64,000 nucleotides of DNA from Rhododendron vialii (taxonomy: Eukaryota > Streptophyta > Magnoliopsida > Ericales > Ericaceae): positions 11,208,001 through 11,272,000 of the forward strand of contig NC_080561.1 in NCBI RefSeq assembly GCF_030253575.1. The letters run 5' to 3'. Under the pieces are notes generated by a model. It was not told the origin of the DNA. It saw nothing but the letters and a program-made list of their open reading frames with translations, and ran no database searches. Shown piece by piece: positions 49,230 to 60,640 of the stretch. The position numbers and the translations under genes are program-made. Each line of letters begins with the position of its first letter. Positions within the stretch are counted from its first letter, which is position 1.

Positions 49230-51237
49230 TAATTACAATACCTAAGTCGCAATTATGAACATACTTAGCTACAATGCAAAGCCCAAAAAAAGGTATATCC
49301 TATAACATTTACTCATATATTACATTTATTAATACATAGCTGCATTCATTTATCTGCTCATTCTGATAAATAACTGTAACTGCTCAATATTCGATGCTTC
49401 TACTAACGCGTATCTTACATTTATCAATACATAACTGGATTCATTTCTCTGCTCATTTGGATATATAAGCCTAGCTGCTCAATGTTGAATGCTTACATTA
49501 ACACATACCTGTAAATTTGCAGGTCCAGATGGCCCCAAGCATTCTGCCACTAAGCAATGTCAACCTCACAACCTCAAACTATGTAGTTCAAGCCATGGTA
49601 ATCGAAAAGAACATTCCAAGGATGTCAACCTCGAGCAATTCGCAATATCAAAGGATAATTTTGCAGGATAAAGAGGTAACACATCTAAAAATTCAATAAT
49701 GATCCATATATTATTGCTCTTTAATCTGCTACTGCTATAATGATTTTACTAATGTCAGATGTTCTTTTGCTTATGGCCCAAAATTAACTGCTACTGCTGT
49801 TCAAAATGAAAAAATGATCTGCTATCTGTCATAGCTTCTAATCTTTAGCTTTACTATCATAGCTTCCTGATCTTCACCCTACGGACCTTGCTTACCTGAC
49901 TTGCTACATTTGTTCATCAGTATGTTTTGCCCTATATTTTCCTGTTTTTCAACTATTGTAGTTGATTTGGTTCTGTTTCCTGAGGTTAATTTGTTATCAA
50001 CTCTGGTATTATTTTTACCTTCTTCTTCCCCACAGAGACTACAGTACTACACCAAGTTTGTATAAATTTAGAGATGCAGTGATATATGAACATGATATTG
50101 AACTGCTCTTTCCTTTTGATCTTCAGAGCTATCATACAAATGGTTCCAAATAGTTTGAAACCCTTTCCCGTAACACTTCTACATCTACGTTCTACGTGAT
50201 ACTTAAAAGGCTCGAATATATGATCTTGCACATTCTTTGTTGAACATTTACGCATTTAATCATTTATTGAACTTCAGTGCAAAGCAATGCATTGTAACTT
50301 ATTCAGTGATTCCCTCTTGCTATAAGATAACAAAACTTCATCCTCATGCTCAATATTCTGCTGCCTCTATTGTACAAACCTCAGAACATAGTGTCCTATG
50401 GCTTCTTCCAATGCCTAAATCTTGATGTGCAGAAACAAGTAATCGGATCTGCTTTCCAGCTTGAACTTCACATGTAGCTGTTACCTCTGATGCCCTCATA
50501 TAGTTAACAGTTAACAATATCCAAAAATTGTTCATCTGTAGTCAGAAAATTCAGATGATTGAGTACATGCTACTGTCATGTATTCATTCAGTCCTATATA
50601 TATCAACTTATCTAGCTTTGCAAAATACCTATGCAGATTCTCAGATACTTAAACATTGCAGCAAGGATATAGATTTAAGTACTACCTAAGCAGTAAAATC
50701 CATCTCTCCAAAGTTTAATGCACCATTAATCTAACAGTAAAATCTTACCCCATACCTATTTAACTCTGCCCTGCCAATTTAGTCTTCCCTCCCCAATATT
50801 TTATTCCTTCATTGTGGACAGTATTTTGAAATATCAATGTGTACTTTTTAAATTGATCCAGTTTCAATGTATCATCGGATTCTATTGCTTCTATTGTACA
50901 AACCTCAAAACATAGTATCGTGTGGCTTTTTCCGATGCTTAAATCTTGGTGTGCAGAAACAAGTGGTGGAATCTACTTTACAGCTTGAACTTCACGTCTA
51001 GCTGTTACCTCTAATGCCCTCATGTCATTAACACTTACCAATTTCCTTCCTTAGATGATATTGTTATAAGAAAATCCAAAAAAAATTCATCTGTAGTCAG
51101 AAAATTCACATGATTCAGTACATTCTACTATCGTATATTCCTTGAAATTTCAAAGCATAGTTTTTTTATTCATGTGATTCTAATGTATAGTTTGTTCCGC
51201 AAGCACAAATTCATGATAGTACCTACACTCTTCAACA
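49230..51237. other. Helitron spacer between the helicase and RPA-like genes, with duplications
   Basis: No gene is seen. A tandem duplication of about 95 bp lies at 49318-49500 (around TTACATTTAT.AATACATA). A larger direct repeat joins about 50351-50600 with 50879-51140 (around TCTATTGTACAAACCTCA and TCATCTGTAGTCAGAAAATTCA). Both are diverged. The stretch ends at a polypyrimidine and acceptor-like tract before 51238. Confidence 0.6.
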
Positions 51238-53162
51238 GGGCAACAAGATGCAAGCAACCATCTTTGGATACAACATCAGAATTCTGCAAAATACACTGAA
51301 AATGTACCATACATATTGCATAACAAATGCTGCTGTCGGCCAGACTTCAGAAAAATTCCGTTTTCTGGAAAACAAGTACCAATTGGCCATCAATGCTTGC
51401 ACACCAGTTGGAGAGATAGAAATTGACGGCCTCACACTCAGAACATTGAGATACAACTTCACTCCAATCACCGCTATTTCTCAAGTTCGAGTCTCCGATC
51501 CAAAAATAGGTAAGTCACTATACCACTAAAACTCCTTTAACCAAAAAGTAAGAACTAACTAATATTACAATTCCTTTTTAGATGTGCAATTTGCAATTTT
51601 AGAAGTTGGACCACTAAAACTTATCAATGATTCATATGTCGTGGATGTCCGAGTAGTTGATCAAGGGTAAGCCATACATAAAACCCCTAATCAAAATTAT
51701 TATTTGTACTGCCAACAATGCTAACCAAAGCATTACAAAATACCATCAGCATGCAGCCAACAATCATATCACTGTGGGATCAATTTAGTGAATATGAAGC
51801 ACGTGCAATGGCAACTTTACCAGGATCTTTCCCGGTAGTAATTGGATTGCGCTTGAAAACTTCCACATATTATGGTAATATAATCTTTACTCACAACAAT
51901 CAATAACACATTTACATACAAAAATTCCCATATAGTTATATCCATGCAGGTTTGACACTTGCCATACGGAACACATCAAGTTTCATCTTCAACCTGCCAA
52001 TACCAGAAGCAACTGCGCTACAATCATGGTAATCAATCTATTACCTAGGCAACGAAATACAAACTCTACCATTTCTATATTTAGCTTAAACAAGTAAAGC
52101 TCTGCAGTCTTCACATCAAAAAGTACTATTGCAGGTGTGTGGTGAATGCCAGCAAGATCAGAGAATTTCCAACAACACCATCACAGCTTCTTCTGGCAAA
52201 CCCAACTGAAGAATCAGATGAAAAAATCACAAAGATTGCCAACCTTCCGGTGATCGTATAGAAGGTACCACCTATGCCAAATCTCATCCTCTAAGCAAAT
52301 AGTATCCTTGCCATAACACTAAATACAAAGCTATACATTGCAGGTAGAGTTCTTAACCGTCAAAGGCATCGCAAGAGTAATTGATTTCGGACAAAAATTC
52401 TATCACCTAGCTTGCTCACTCTGCAATAAAGCAACAAATGCATATGGAGACGACAACTTCTGGTGCAACTATTGTCTCCAAAAAGTACCAGCTCTCGCAG
52501 AGTAAAAAACTCACTCCCAACTATATCAAATCTTCCAACCAAAACAAAAACTACATTAGCTAATCAAACAACGAACAGAACTGAAAAAAATCTTCTTTAC
52601 TTGCAGGATCAAATTCAATGTCCAAATCACAGATTCAACTGGAAATATTGAAGCAACAGTCTTTTCCAAAATTGCATCAGAATTCTACAGCCTTACACCA
52701 GCAGATTTAACTGACGTAAGACAAGCATACTTCCTCTTTTAAATCTAATGCATACAATATCGTAGATTACAGAAAAAATGCATACATCCTGTTAAATTAC
52801 AAAAGAATCTGAAACACTACTCAAAGCAAGGACAAGTGCTCTTCCTAGTGCTTCACAAACTGAGTGCACCAAAAGAATGCACCATCACATTGAAGGCCCA
52901 CATGTACAATTATGCCGGAGTCAGCCAAATAAAATTCAAAGTCCATTCCATCTCCACCACAGACATGACAGAATCACAAAACCGTTCAGAGGCACTCCTT
53001 GCTCTGCCTTCAAATGCTCCAAATAAGAAAAGCAAGACCACAGAGCACAATGCAAGCTCCTCCTCCTTCCCAGCTATGGATACTCCAACAGTAAACAGCC
53101 CAACGGAAAACTCTGCTGCAACAGCTGAACAAACATCTGAGAGCCACAACGACAACAAATAG
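51238..53162 (+). pseudogene. RPA1-like gene carried by the Helitron, about eight exons
   Basis: This is a single-stranded-DNA-binding protein of the replication protein A large-subunit type, which plant Helitrons often carry. Exon-like segments with GT-AG edges are at about 51238-51509 (OB fold, SEKFRFLENKYQLAINACTP), 51582-51668, 51745-51874 (PTIISLWDQFSEYEARAM), 51951-52030 and 52136-52265. The next, at about 52345-52503, holds a zinc-finger motif (FYHLACSLCNKATNAYG...NFWCNYC). The last two are at about 52606-52716 (a second OB-like strand set, TDSTGNIEATVFSKIASEFY) and 52805-53162 (C-terminal tail, stop at 53160-53162). One in-frame stop (TAG near 52258) falls in the fifth segment, so this copy may be inactive unless splicing avoids it. 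The gene lies downstream of the Rep/helicase in the same orientation, 300 bp before the Helitron end. Confidence 0.75.
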
Positions 53163-53430
53163 GGAGCCACCTCCGACATTTGCAAACCTACCCAAGCTTT
53201 TGCCTTGAACAACTTGCAAGCCATAGACTTTTGCTATGTCCAAGGAAAGTAAAATCTACTTTAGTACTAGCCCTTTTGTAATCTATTTCACTGCTAGCCC
53301 CTTTGCAGATACTTATGTTAATGTACCAAACTTATGTAACCTACTCTGGATAACCCTTTTGCAGTCATAAATATAACGTACTTATATGCAGCTAAATCAC
53401 CAGAAAATTTAAAATCGATCAATTCAACGG

Positions 53431-53468
53431 GCAAGGCACACGTGCCTTGCACGTAGCAAAGTACCTAG
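53431..53468 (+). other. Helitron 3' terminus: hairpin plus CTAG|T
   Basis: A perfect inverted repeat GCAAGGCAC-AC-GTGCCTTGC (53431-53450) is followed 14 bp later by CTAG (53465-53468) and then T. A hairpin just inside a CTRR end, inserted before T, is the defining 3' structure of Helitrons. It closes the element that carries the helicase and RPA-like genes. Confidence 0.88.
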
Positions 53469-53637
53469 TTTGGTTGGATAATTTGGTTCAACTGGATAAC
53501 TTGGGGGATACTCATGTAAGTTGGCGTCTATGAATAAAAATTAATGATAAAGTATTGTCACACCTCTTATATAGTAATGAAATAACATTGTCAGCCCTCT
53601 TATTATTTTCAAGTTTCTGTTGTGTGGACGAATCAAA

Positions 53638-53660
53638 TATTTTGGGACGGAGAGAGTATT
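53638..53660. repeat. Lone Stowaway-like MITE end
   Basis: ATTTTGGGACGGAGAGAGTA resembles the inverted end of Stowaway (Tc1/Mariner-type) MITEs, with TA at its edge. No partner end is visible nearby, so it is at most a remnant. Confidence 0.3.
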
Positions 53661-53961
53661 TTCTTAGAGAAATGGAAGGTCAGATTTTGATCGTTCATTT
53701 TTGTTAAGATAACTATTATTTGGCCAAATAGATAAATATTATTTGTTCGAATAGAAACAAGTATCTGATCAGCGAATTTTTTTGTAGAATTAAATACACA
53801 TGAATACTTACAATGAGTTTGGTGTGGTTTTAGTTATTCCATGGAGTTTTCATTCTCATACATTAATGGCTTTGTTGCAAAAGTGAGCTAGGGTTGTTGT
53901 GCATCAACCAAATATTTCATCGAATCTATTCAATTTCTATGCAGCTCTTTATGTGTCATTA

Positions 53962-54241
53962 TCTATATTATAAAACAGAATGATTTTTCAAAAAGATGTC
54001 TATGCATTCAAACAAAGTACTAACATCTACAACCCTCCGATAATATTTTCATGTTATGGTTTGCCCGTTGGATGATTTCCTTTTCATAAGATACAGATAA
54101 TATTCTCCAAATAAATCTACCCCTCTCTTCTCACTTTTAGGTAATCTATCTCTATTTAAATGTTTCTTTTTATAACGGATAGTTTTTTAAGTTGGGACAG
54201 TATTAGGGCCCAATGTGATTTTAAACACGGACATCCACTAG
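53962..54241 (+). mobile_element. Possible short non-autonomous Helitron (280 bp)
   Basis: It begins TCTATATTATAAAACAG after an A and ends CATCCACTAG before a T, matching Helitron end rules (A|TC...CTAG|T). It has no coding capacity. A clear 3' hairpin was not found, which weakens the call. Confidence 0.35.
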
Positions 54242-54794
54242 TCTTTCTATGAAATTTGATGCACCTTATTTGTACAGATAATGTTTAGTGTGGTAAATTG
54301 ATGGTGACACGTTTGGGGTGGAAAACTTAGTAAAGTAAATCACGTGTCATTTTAAAAAATAAAAAATGAATGAATTTGGTTGGCTTTCAATCAGAGAAAT
54401 GAGTCTGTATCACAGGATTTCATCATTGTTTTAGGACTGGGGGGAGCTGCTGTCCCTTGAAGGGACAACAGCGTGCTGTCCCGGCCGAGGGGGCCCCGCT
54501 CCGATCTTACTCCGATGATCGAAAACATTCACTTCGTAGAGCTCGTCGAGTTGAACAAGTATGGAAAAAATCAGTTTGGTCGGATATCATTAAGGCCATG
54601 TTTGATAAGTGTGTTAGGACTTGGGATAAGATTGCTAATCCTATGGGGTTTCTAACTCTTTGTTTGATTGGCAAATTAAGGATGGGATTGAGAAGAACAT
54701 GGGATTAGTAATCCCACACTTATATAGGAATACTAATACCATGCTCTCCTAAGCTCCCTCCTACAAAATGACCACCTTGCTCATGATTTTTTAA

Positions 54795-55036
54795 CTCAAT
54801 ACCAATAATGTTGAACATGCTTGGTGTTTGAAATGGTTATTGGATGTCTACTGTTTTCAAGCAGGACAACGTATCAATTTTCAGAAATCAAAATTATTTG
54901 TAAGTCCTAATATGGGGTTGCCTGAAGTTAATAATCGTAAGGAGATTTTTGGAGTCCGGTGTTTGGATAAACCTGGCATATATTTGGGGTCTAATATGGA
55001 TTTTTCAACTAGACTTACAAGATACTTGAAGATATG
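54795..55036 (+). pseudogene. LINE (L1-type) reverse transcriptase fragment
   Basis: The translated stretch CFQAGQRINFQKSKLFVSPN followed by GIYLG matches the part of plant L1-type RT just after the catalytic site, where 'SG..IN..KS' and 'YLG' are conserved. It is open for about 80 codons only and has no catalytic YADD in frame beside it. It is a truncated relic. The sequence just before it (54437-54770) is non-coding, with a GC-rich stretch and AAGGCCATGTTTGATAAGTG, a phrase often seen at the edges of small DNA elements. Confidence 0.6.
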
Positions 55037-55060
55037 ACTCGTGTTCTAGGGTTTTATTGG

Positions 55061-55322
55061 AATGAAAATGAAAAAAGAATGATGGCAGAAAGTAGCGTGT
55101 GGAATGAATATATCCAAGTAAGTCATAATTAATGTGTTTTAATTTTGCGTGAACTAACTTTTAATCAATCTTTTGGTAAATATCTCTCCTTGTTTCTTTT
55201 CTTTCTTTTTTTATACTTAGGCTGTTCCGCGAGCGAGGAACATGAGGCACATGCAATTTCCATATTTCAAGGATTGGCACTTTAGCTTTGGGGATGAGTT
55301 GGCCGAGAAGACAAAAGTTTGA
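55061..55322 (+). pseudogene. Fragment of a Harbinger-type MYB/SANT-like protein, with an intron
   Basis: Two short exons in one frame: 55061-55117, ending SSVWNEYIQ at a GTAAGT donor, and 55221-55322, starting after a polypyrimidine acceptor (TTTATACTTAG) with AVPRARNMRHMQFPYFKDW. The pattern W..YI...P.A...R...FPY...L...FG is that of the plant MYB/SANT-like domain found in PIF/Harbinger-associated and 'L10-interacting MYB' proteins. Only the end of the domain is present. It probably came with a DNA transposon or a duplicated host gene. Confidence 0.5.
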
Positions 55323-57394
55323 AAAAATAAATTGCTACTTATGGACTTTTATCGCCTATGTAATGTTACTCAAATAAATAATTAGATTTATTACAATAAG
55401 ATGTTATCTGTTTTGTTCTCTCATTTTTTGAGTCCCCAAAGTTCAGCTTCCATACTGGTGCGGTCATGAAGCTTCCATACTTGAGACGGTACTGATTCTA
55501 GGCACAGCCAATGCATAGAAAGAAGGATACATAGTCACTTATAACTTTGTAATGAGATCAACGTTCACCTTGGTTGTACCAGTACAAAGATTGTCACACC
55601 AATTTAGAACCGAGTGCTAGCAACCAGGATAAGCGGGGTATAAATCCGTAAAGGGACAACTAGCAAACTGAAAAGATTTTTGCACTCACAATCCACAGCC
55701 ACTTTGATGATTTGACAGCCCTCCTGTGCACATGATTGGGCCCCACCATGTAAGACGGAGGGAGGATCATGGTATATCAAACAAGACGTTTTTATAAATT
55801 TCCAAAACTTTTCATGAATTAGCAACTTAAAATATAGCTCATTTTTCGAAGCCAAAACAGCCAAAGAGTAATTAGAAGTCAACTGGAAACAGTGCCATGA
55901 ATAACAGGTAAAAGATACAAAACCATACCATGTCTCCATTCGCAACACTTTGATTTCATTGAGTCTGGACATCAACAAGCATGTGAGCACGTCATGAAAT
56001 GTCAAAGATGCCCACCAAATGTTCATCCACAGCCTGAATTCCATGTTAAACCTACTCAAAGACTGAATCAACAGGCATAACCATTCCAAAGATCCATGGA
56101 AGACTATTTGAACCTCCCATTACAATCAAAAGGTAATGCATGTGCAGGAATCAATCACCTTCAATGCCATCTTCTTTCTACTTAAGATACAAAACAAGTA
56201 ACCATAGGCCCAACATAAGTGGATTTTATCGATAAGAATGACATTATACATACAAAAATCAAAGATGAAACCAGCAACTATGCACAGGTTATCGTAGATA
56301 ATCAAAAGGGTTGAGAGAGACAAGGGATCTGTAGATGTTCCTTAACGTGGAATTGCTCAAAAGCACTGCTTCTAGTTCTTGATGTAAAATGTATCACATG
56401 AAATGGGACCACAAATAAAATACAGGACTTGACTGAAAGGATCTATGATCCAAACATAGCCTTAAGTATAAGATGATGCCATCTTTCAAATGATCCTTCA
56501 TAACATGCAGATTTCTATACACAAGAATTACAAGGCAAAAATTAGTTTAGTTTTAAGTTAATTTGAGCAGAGGATGGGGCGCAGCCGCACAGGATATCTG
56601 ACAAGTAAAATATGTTATAATAACAGCCCCCTCTATACACGGTTAAGCGGTTATAAAATATATCAAACCCATGACTCTTCCAGAAAACTAAAGCAGTATT
56701 CATCAAAAATAGGAGAGCAAAATCCAACCCTTACCTTTCAACAAAAGCAGATTAACTTTTTCGAACCTTTCCCTTGATGCCTCCTAATATTCGTATTGCA
56801 AGTAGAAACTGAGCACAAATGAAATCAAGGACTTAGTGGATTGAACTGAATCGTGTGAGACATATCTCAAATTGTACAATTCCAACGCAAAACTATACGA
56901 ATTGTTTGCTTGGTGCATTGAATCAAATCGTGTGATAGTGGGAATCAAGGTTAACATTGTCGGTGATACGGCCATATATCGGCCGATAGGTAAGTAAATA
57001 ACAGTATCGGAGTTCCAAAGAATGGGATAAAAACATAAAAAGCTCTTTATTTAAAACCCTGTCAGGAATCATGATATTTGTAATGGAGATCAAGACAACC
57101 ATAATGCATCATCCAGCAAAGAAACTTGATGTGCTGAAGCATACACACTGCAGGAAAACAAACAGTCCTTCACATGTAGAAACATGCATATCTCCTCCAT
57201 AGTTTCGGCCAACAGATGCCTAAACATAAAGTATAGACACAAGAGAGCACCTAAAGAATTTTAGGTTGAGACATCACATATGAACACATGAAACAGTAAG
57301 ATACATTGTACAAACACATCTGATGCTTCCTATACCCCAGAGAGAGAGAGAGAGTCTCATCCACTGGCTGCCATTTGTGGGCTTCCTTCGTGAA
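55323..57394. other. AT-rich segment, no gene recognised
   Basis: The minus-strand ORFs here (for example 55604-56089) lack recognisable domains. It could include 3' exons or untranslated sequence of the minus-strand REV1 gene to the right, but I found no match to the REV1 C-terminal end. A short GA run lies at about 57340-57354. Confidence 0.35.
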
Positions 57395-57399
57395 GAAAT

Positions 57400-57604
57400 T
57401 GTTAGACTTGTCCCACATCACTCATCTAAGCCACCCAAGCTTGGTTAATAAATTCTAAAGGCTACTCCACCTATTGCCAATTGGTTTTAGGTTGGAACCC
57501 TCCAAGAAATCTAACATGGTATCAGAGCCAAGTCTTGGGTGGTCTCACCTCTCGTGGGAAGTCTCTGTCATCTCTGTCGCCCGAGTCAGTCAGTCAGCTC
57601 CTGA

Positions 57605-57635
<31 letters not shown>

Positions 57636-57852
57636 GTGAGGGGGAGTGTTAAGACTTGTCCCACATCACTCATCTAAGCCACCCAAGCTTGGTTAATAAA
57701 TTCTAAAGGCTACTCCACCTATTGCCAATTGGTTTTAGGTTGGAACCCTCCAAGAAATCTAACATGGTATCAGAGCCAAGTCTTGGGTGGTCTCACCTCT
57801 CGTGGGAAGTCTCTGTCATCTCTGTCGCCCGAGTCAGTCAGTCAGCTCCTGA

Positions 57853-57883
<31 letters not shown>

Positions 57884-58011
57884 GTGAGGGGGAGTGTTAG
57901 ACTTGTCCCACATCACTCATCTAAGCCACCCAAGCTTGGTTAATAAATTCTAAAGGCTACTCCACCTATTGCCAATTGGTTTTAGGTTGGAACCCTCCAA
58001 GAAATCTAACA
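57400..58011 (+). mobile_element. TRIM retroelement in tandem form: three 117-118 bp LTRs, two 130-bp interiors
   Basis: LTR copies are at 57400-57516, 57647-57764 and 57895-58011, each beginning TGTTA and ending ATCTAACA. Each of the first two is followed by TGGTATCAGAGCC (initiator tRNA-Met primer site) and a 130-bp interior ending in a purine tract (GTGAGGGGGAG). The outer LTRs look identical, and the middle one has one extra A. GAAAT flanks both outer ends (57395-57399 and 58012-58016), so the triplet inserted or formed at one site. It has no coding capacity and would depend on another element's proteins. Confidence 0.93.
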
Positions 58012-58861
58012 GAAATCAGTGTGTGCCAGCCCGTAGTAGTCATAACATTAGAAGCACTGGTCCTTCCCATCTGAAATATGTAAGCTTCCGCCGTAGTTTT
58101 CCCCAACAGATGCCCAAAACATAGGTACAGCATAAGAGAGTTACTTGAAAAAAAAAATTCAGGCTGCCAAAGTGTTTTTCCCCAACAGATGCTTAAAACA
58201 TAGGTGTCACGCCATAATTGAATTACTTGGGGAACCAGGCCAACCATAAAATATGAATACAGCCCCACCCATACAGAAAACAGGAGTAAAGAACAGTTTA
58301 AGTCGCTGAACAAACCTGAAGCTGAGGAAAGACCACATTGTAAACCTGAGAGAAAAGTTTTGACTCTATAGTAAACCTGCCAGAACAGAACTAAATTTCC
58401 ATAAGCAGCTTAGCTAGACAAAAAGTAGATGCTCGGAGAAAATGGCAAGCATTGAATGACATTAAACAATAAACTAGTTCACAGAAACCATCCACCCTCC
58501 AGGAAAGGTGCTCAAAGGCCAATAGTTTCAAGTTTCAACAAATAATCACCGGCTTAAGAGTGTGAGAGTCTGCAATCACTGAAAAAGTGGTGTGCACTTA
58601 GTCAAATAAGCATTGGTCGGACCGTCATTTGCATAATTCCTCCACAATGAAACAGTTTTGAAGCAAACAAAGTTGAAACATAACATAATCGAGAGTGGAC
58701 AAAATAGTAATTGCTGAAAAGTGAAAACAGCACTGTAAAACAGAATGATCCATGTCCAAAGAGACTAACAACTACCAAATTCATGAGGAAGGAAGCACAT
58801 GGCATATTTAAGCACCTAAGGAAAGTAATGAATCAAGTGATGTAGAACATTTATGTCGAAA

Positions 58862-58918
58862 ACCCCCCCACCCACAATCCCCCCCCCCCCCATAATCCCC
58901 CCCCCACAATCCCCCCCA
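58862..58918 (-). repeat. Poly-C tract, possible G-quadruplex on the minus strand
   Basis: Several runs of 7-14 C are separated by ACCCACAAT, ATAAT and ACAAT. On the minus strand this is four or more long G runs with short loops, a strong quadruplex pattern. It lies between the TRIM and the REV1 exons. Confidence 0.75.
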
Positions 58919-59176
58919 CGTCTCTAATGCGATATGGTTGGAAGAAAATAACGGGGGCTGCTTTGTTATTGTAGTATGGCTATTTTTATGGTTTTGAACT
59001 TGAGGGAGTTGATGAGTAAATAAGATTCAAATTGTCTCAATAAGAGGGGATCAAGATGTGAGAACCTTGTGGGTTTGTCAAGGGTTACGGCCCCACAAGG
59101 AAAAAAACTTCTCTCATTCACCTCTTGGAATCAAGGCCCCTAAAAGTTGTAGGACTTCCTCCCCCTTTCATGCTCC

Positions 59177-59379
59177 CACTATTCTCCTTGTGGAATGAAG
59201 GCCCTAGTCACTCTAGGGTCTCCCTTTCTTGCCTCTCCCTCTCCTTATCCCTTGATGTAAAAGTAAAACTGCAGTTACATGTTAAATATCTCCTTGTGGA
59301 ATGAAGGCCCTAGTCACTCTAGGGTCTCCCTTTCTTGCCTCTCCCTCTCTTTATCCCTTGATGAAAAAGTAAAACCGTA

Positions 59380-59420
<41 letters not shown>
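59177..59420. repeat. Two tandem copies of a unit of about 110 bp, then a (CT)n run
   Basis: CTCCTTGTGGAATGAAGGCC starts two near-identical copies at about 59179 and 59289. The second runs into a CT microsatellite (about 59383-59418). A weaker relative of the phrase (CTCTTGGAATCAAGGCC) is near 59121. No gene is seen. Confidence 0.8.
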
Positions 59421-59423
<3 letters not shown>

Positions 59424-59541
59424 CTTTTCCTCACTTTTTTTTTTCAGTTTGGGTTTGCCATATTAAGGAAAAAGCTTCACATGCAGGAGAAGATATTTTT
59501 ACCAGACTTCATATCATTCATGATTTCTCATTAAGCACTAT

Positions 59542-60113
59542 TACCTTTTAAGAAGACGAAAGGAAACATAGATCTCCTCAATATCTGTTTCTACTCTCAG
59601 CTTAATATACTGCTTGAGAAGATCACATAAGCAACGAATAGCATCATCCCATCCATCATTACTTGCATCCACAAGAGGTTGAGATTCTGAAAGAGTGCAT
59701 TGTAAGATAGAAGACAGACGACCAGTCGATCCTGATCTGTAATACATGTCCGCAAGAGTCCGAAAGATGCAGCAATTGCTATGTTTGAACATCGTAACCC
59801 ATTCCGGTGGATTTCCAGCCCAAAGTTCTTTGCCTGAAACAGAAGACTGATTTTCAGGGGACTTCAGGCCTAATAGCTCCTTAGATTTGGATGAAGGATC
59901 CAAATTAACATCTGACACACATTCTGGCTGCCTATGAGCAGGAAGCAGCTGGAGTATGTCGACTCTCAACTCTTCAGGCAGTTGTTGTAGCACTGAGGTA
60001 TCCACTTGACTCAGAGATGAAGGCATTAAATCAAGTTTATTAGAAACTTCAGTCGATATGCCCATATTTGAAGGTCCCGGCAGAATTTTGTCAAGTGGAT
60101 ATTTTTCTTCCTA
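59542..60113 (-). CDS. REV1: REV1 exon: second ubiquitin-binding motif and C-terminal domain
   Basis: REV1 is a Y-family dCMP transferase and scaffold for translesion DNA synthesis in the nucleus. This minus-strand exon opens after an acceptor (CTTATATTAG) at 60113. It encodes the ubiquitin-binding motif SQVDTSVLQQLPEELRVDIL, which matches the conserved UBM2 pattern (DxSVLxxLPxEL). A plant-type conserved region follows (WAGNPPEWV, LADMYYRSGS), then the start of the helical C-terminal domain (AIRCLCDLLKQYIKLRVE...IEEIYVSFRLLK). The last bases AAAAG|GTAATAG look like a splice donor, so a final exon further left is likely, although a stop codon follows at once if it is unspliced. The polymerase and BRCT exons are not in view and would lie to the right, beyond inserted retroelement sequence. 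Confidence 0.8.
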
Positions 60114-60451
60114 ATATAAGCAACAGTAAAGAATCAATATCTCACATTATAAATCCTGCAAGACTATGAATGAGAACTTTTGGCTCTTGCTAAGTTTACT
60201 GCACTAAGGGCGCAAATAGAACACATTTTTCTTATTGACTTTTGAGCATGCAGCTTCTCCTTCAATGTTACATGTGAATTGCTGGAGAAAAAATCCCCAC
60301 ATGTATCAACTCACACTGTGATGGAAACTGTGGTCATATTCTTTCCTCTCATTTATTGTTTAATCAAAGCAGCAGGTGCATAATCTAAAGAATTTAAGGA
60401 AGCAAGAAGGCCCAAAACCTATTGTTCAATTAAACAAAATTTGAGAGCAAA

Positions 60452-60640
60452 GTGAAAATGATACCTTATCCACCACACGGTTTTCATTTGCACAGGCTGG
60501 ATGATGGTAAAAGGTTCCGCTACCCTTCTTTAGTGGAACTAAATCGCCAAAACGATGATGCATTGAGGGCACTGGTACAAAGAGTAAATGCTTCATTTGA
60601 CAAGTACGTGAGAAACAGTTACCTTGTACTCTTTTCTATG
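60452..60640 (+). CDS. Coding-like segment of unknown family within a REV1 intron
   Basis: The plus strand is open through MIPYPPHGFHLHRLDDGKRF and continues with YPSLVELNRQNDDALRALVQ, a balanced, protein-like composition unlike the AT-rich intron around it. It lies between the two REV1 exons on the opposite strand. It may be a gene fragment moved here by a transposon, or an exon of an unidentified gene. I do not recognise the family. Confidence 0.35.

Noticed and set aside
54575-54760. MITE starting AAGGCCATGTTTGATAAGTG
   Set aside because: A partly matching inverted end (CACACTTATATAGG) is visible, but no full terminal inverted repeat or target duplication could be set.
55604-56089. 161-codon minus-strand ORF left of REV1 as its last exon
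   Set aside because: I could not match it to the REV1 C-terminal helices, and its composition is not convincing.
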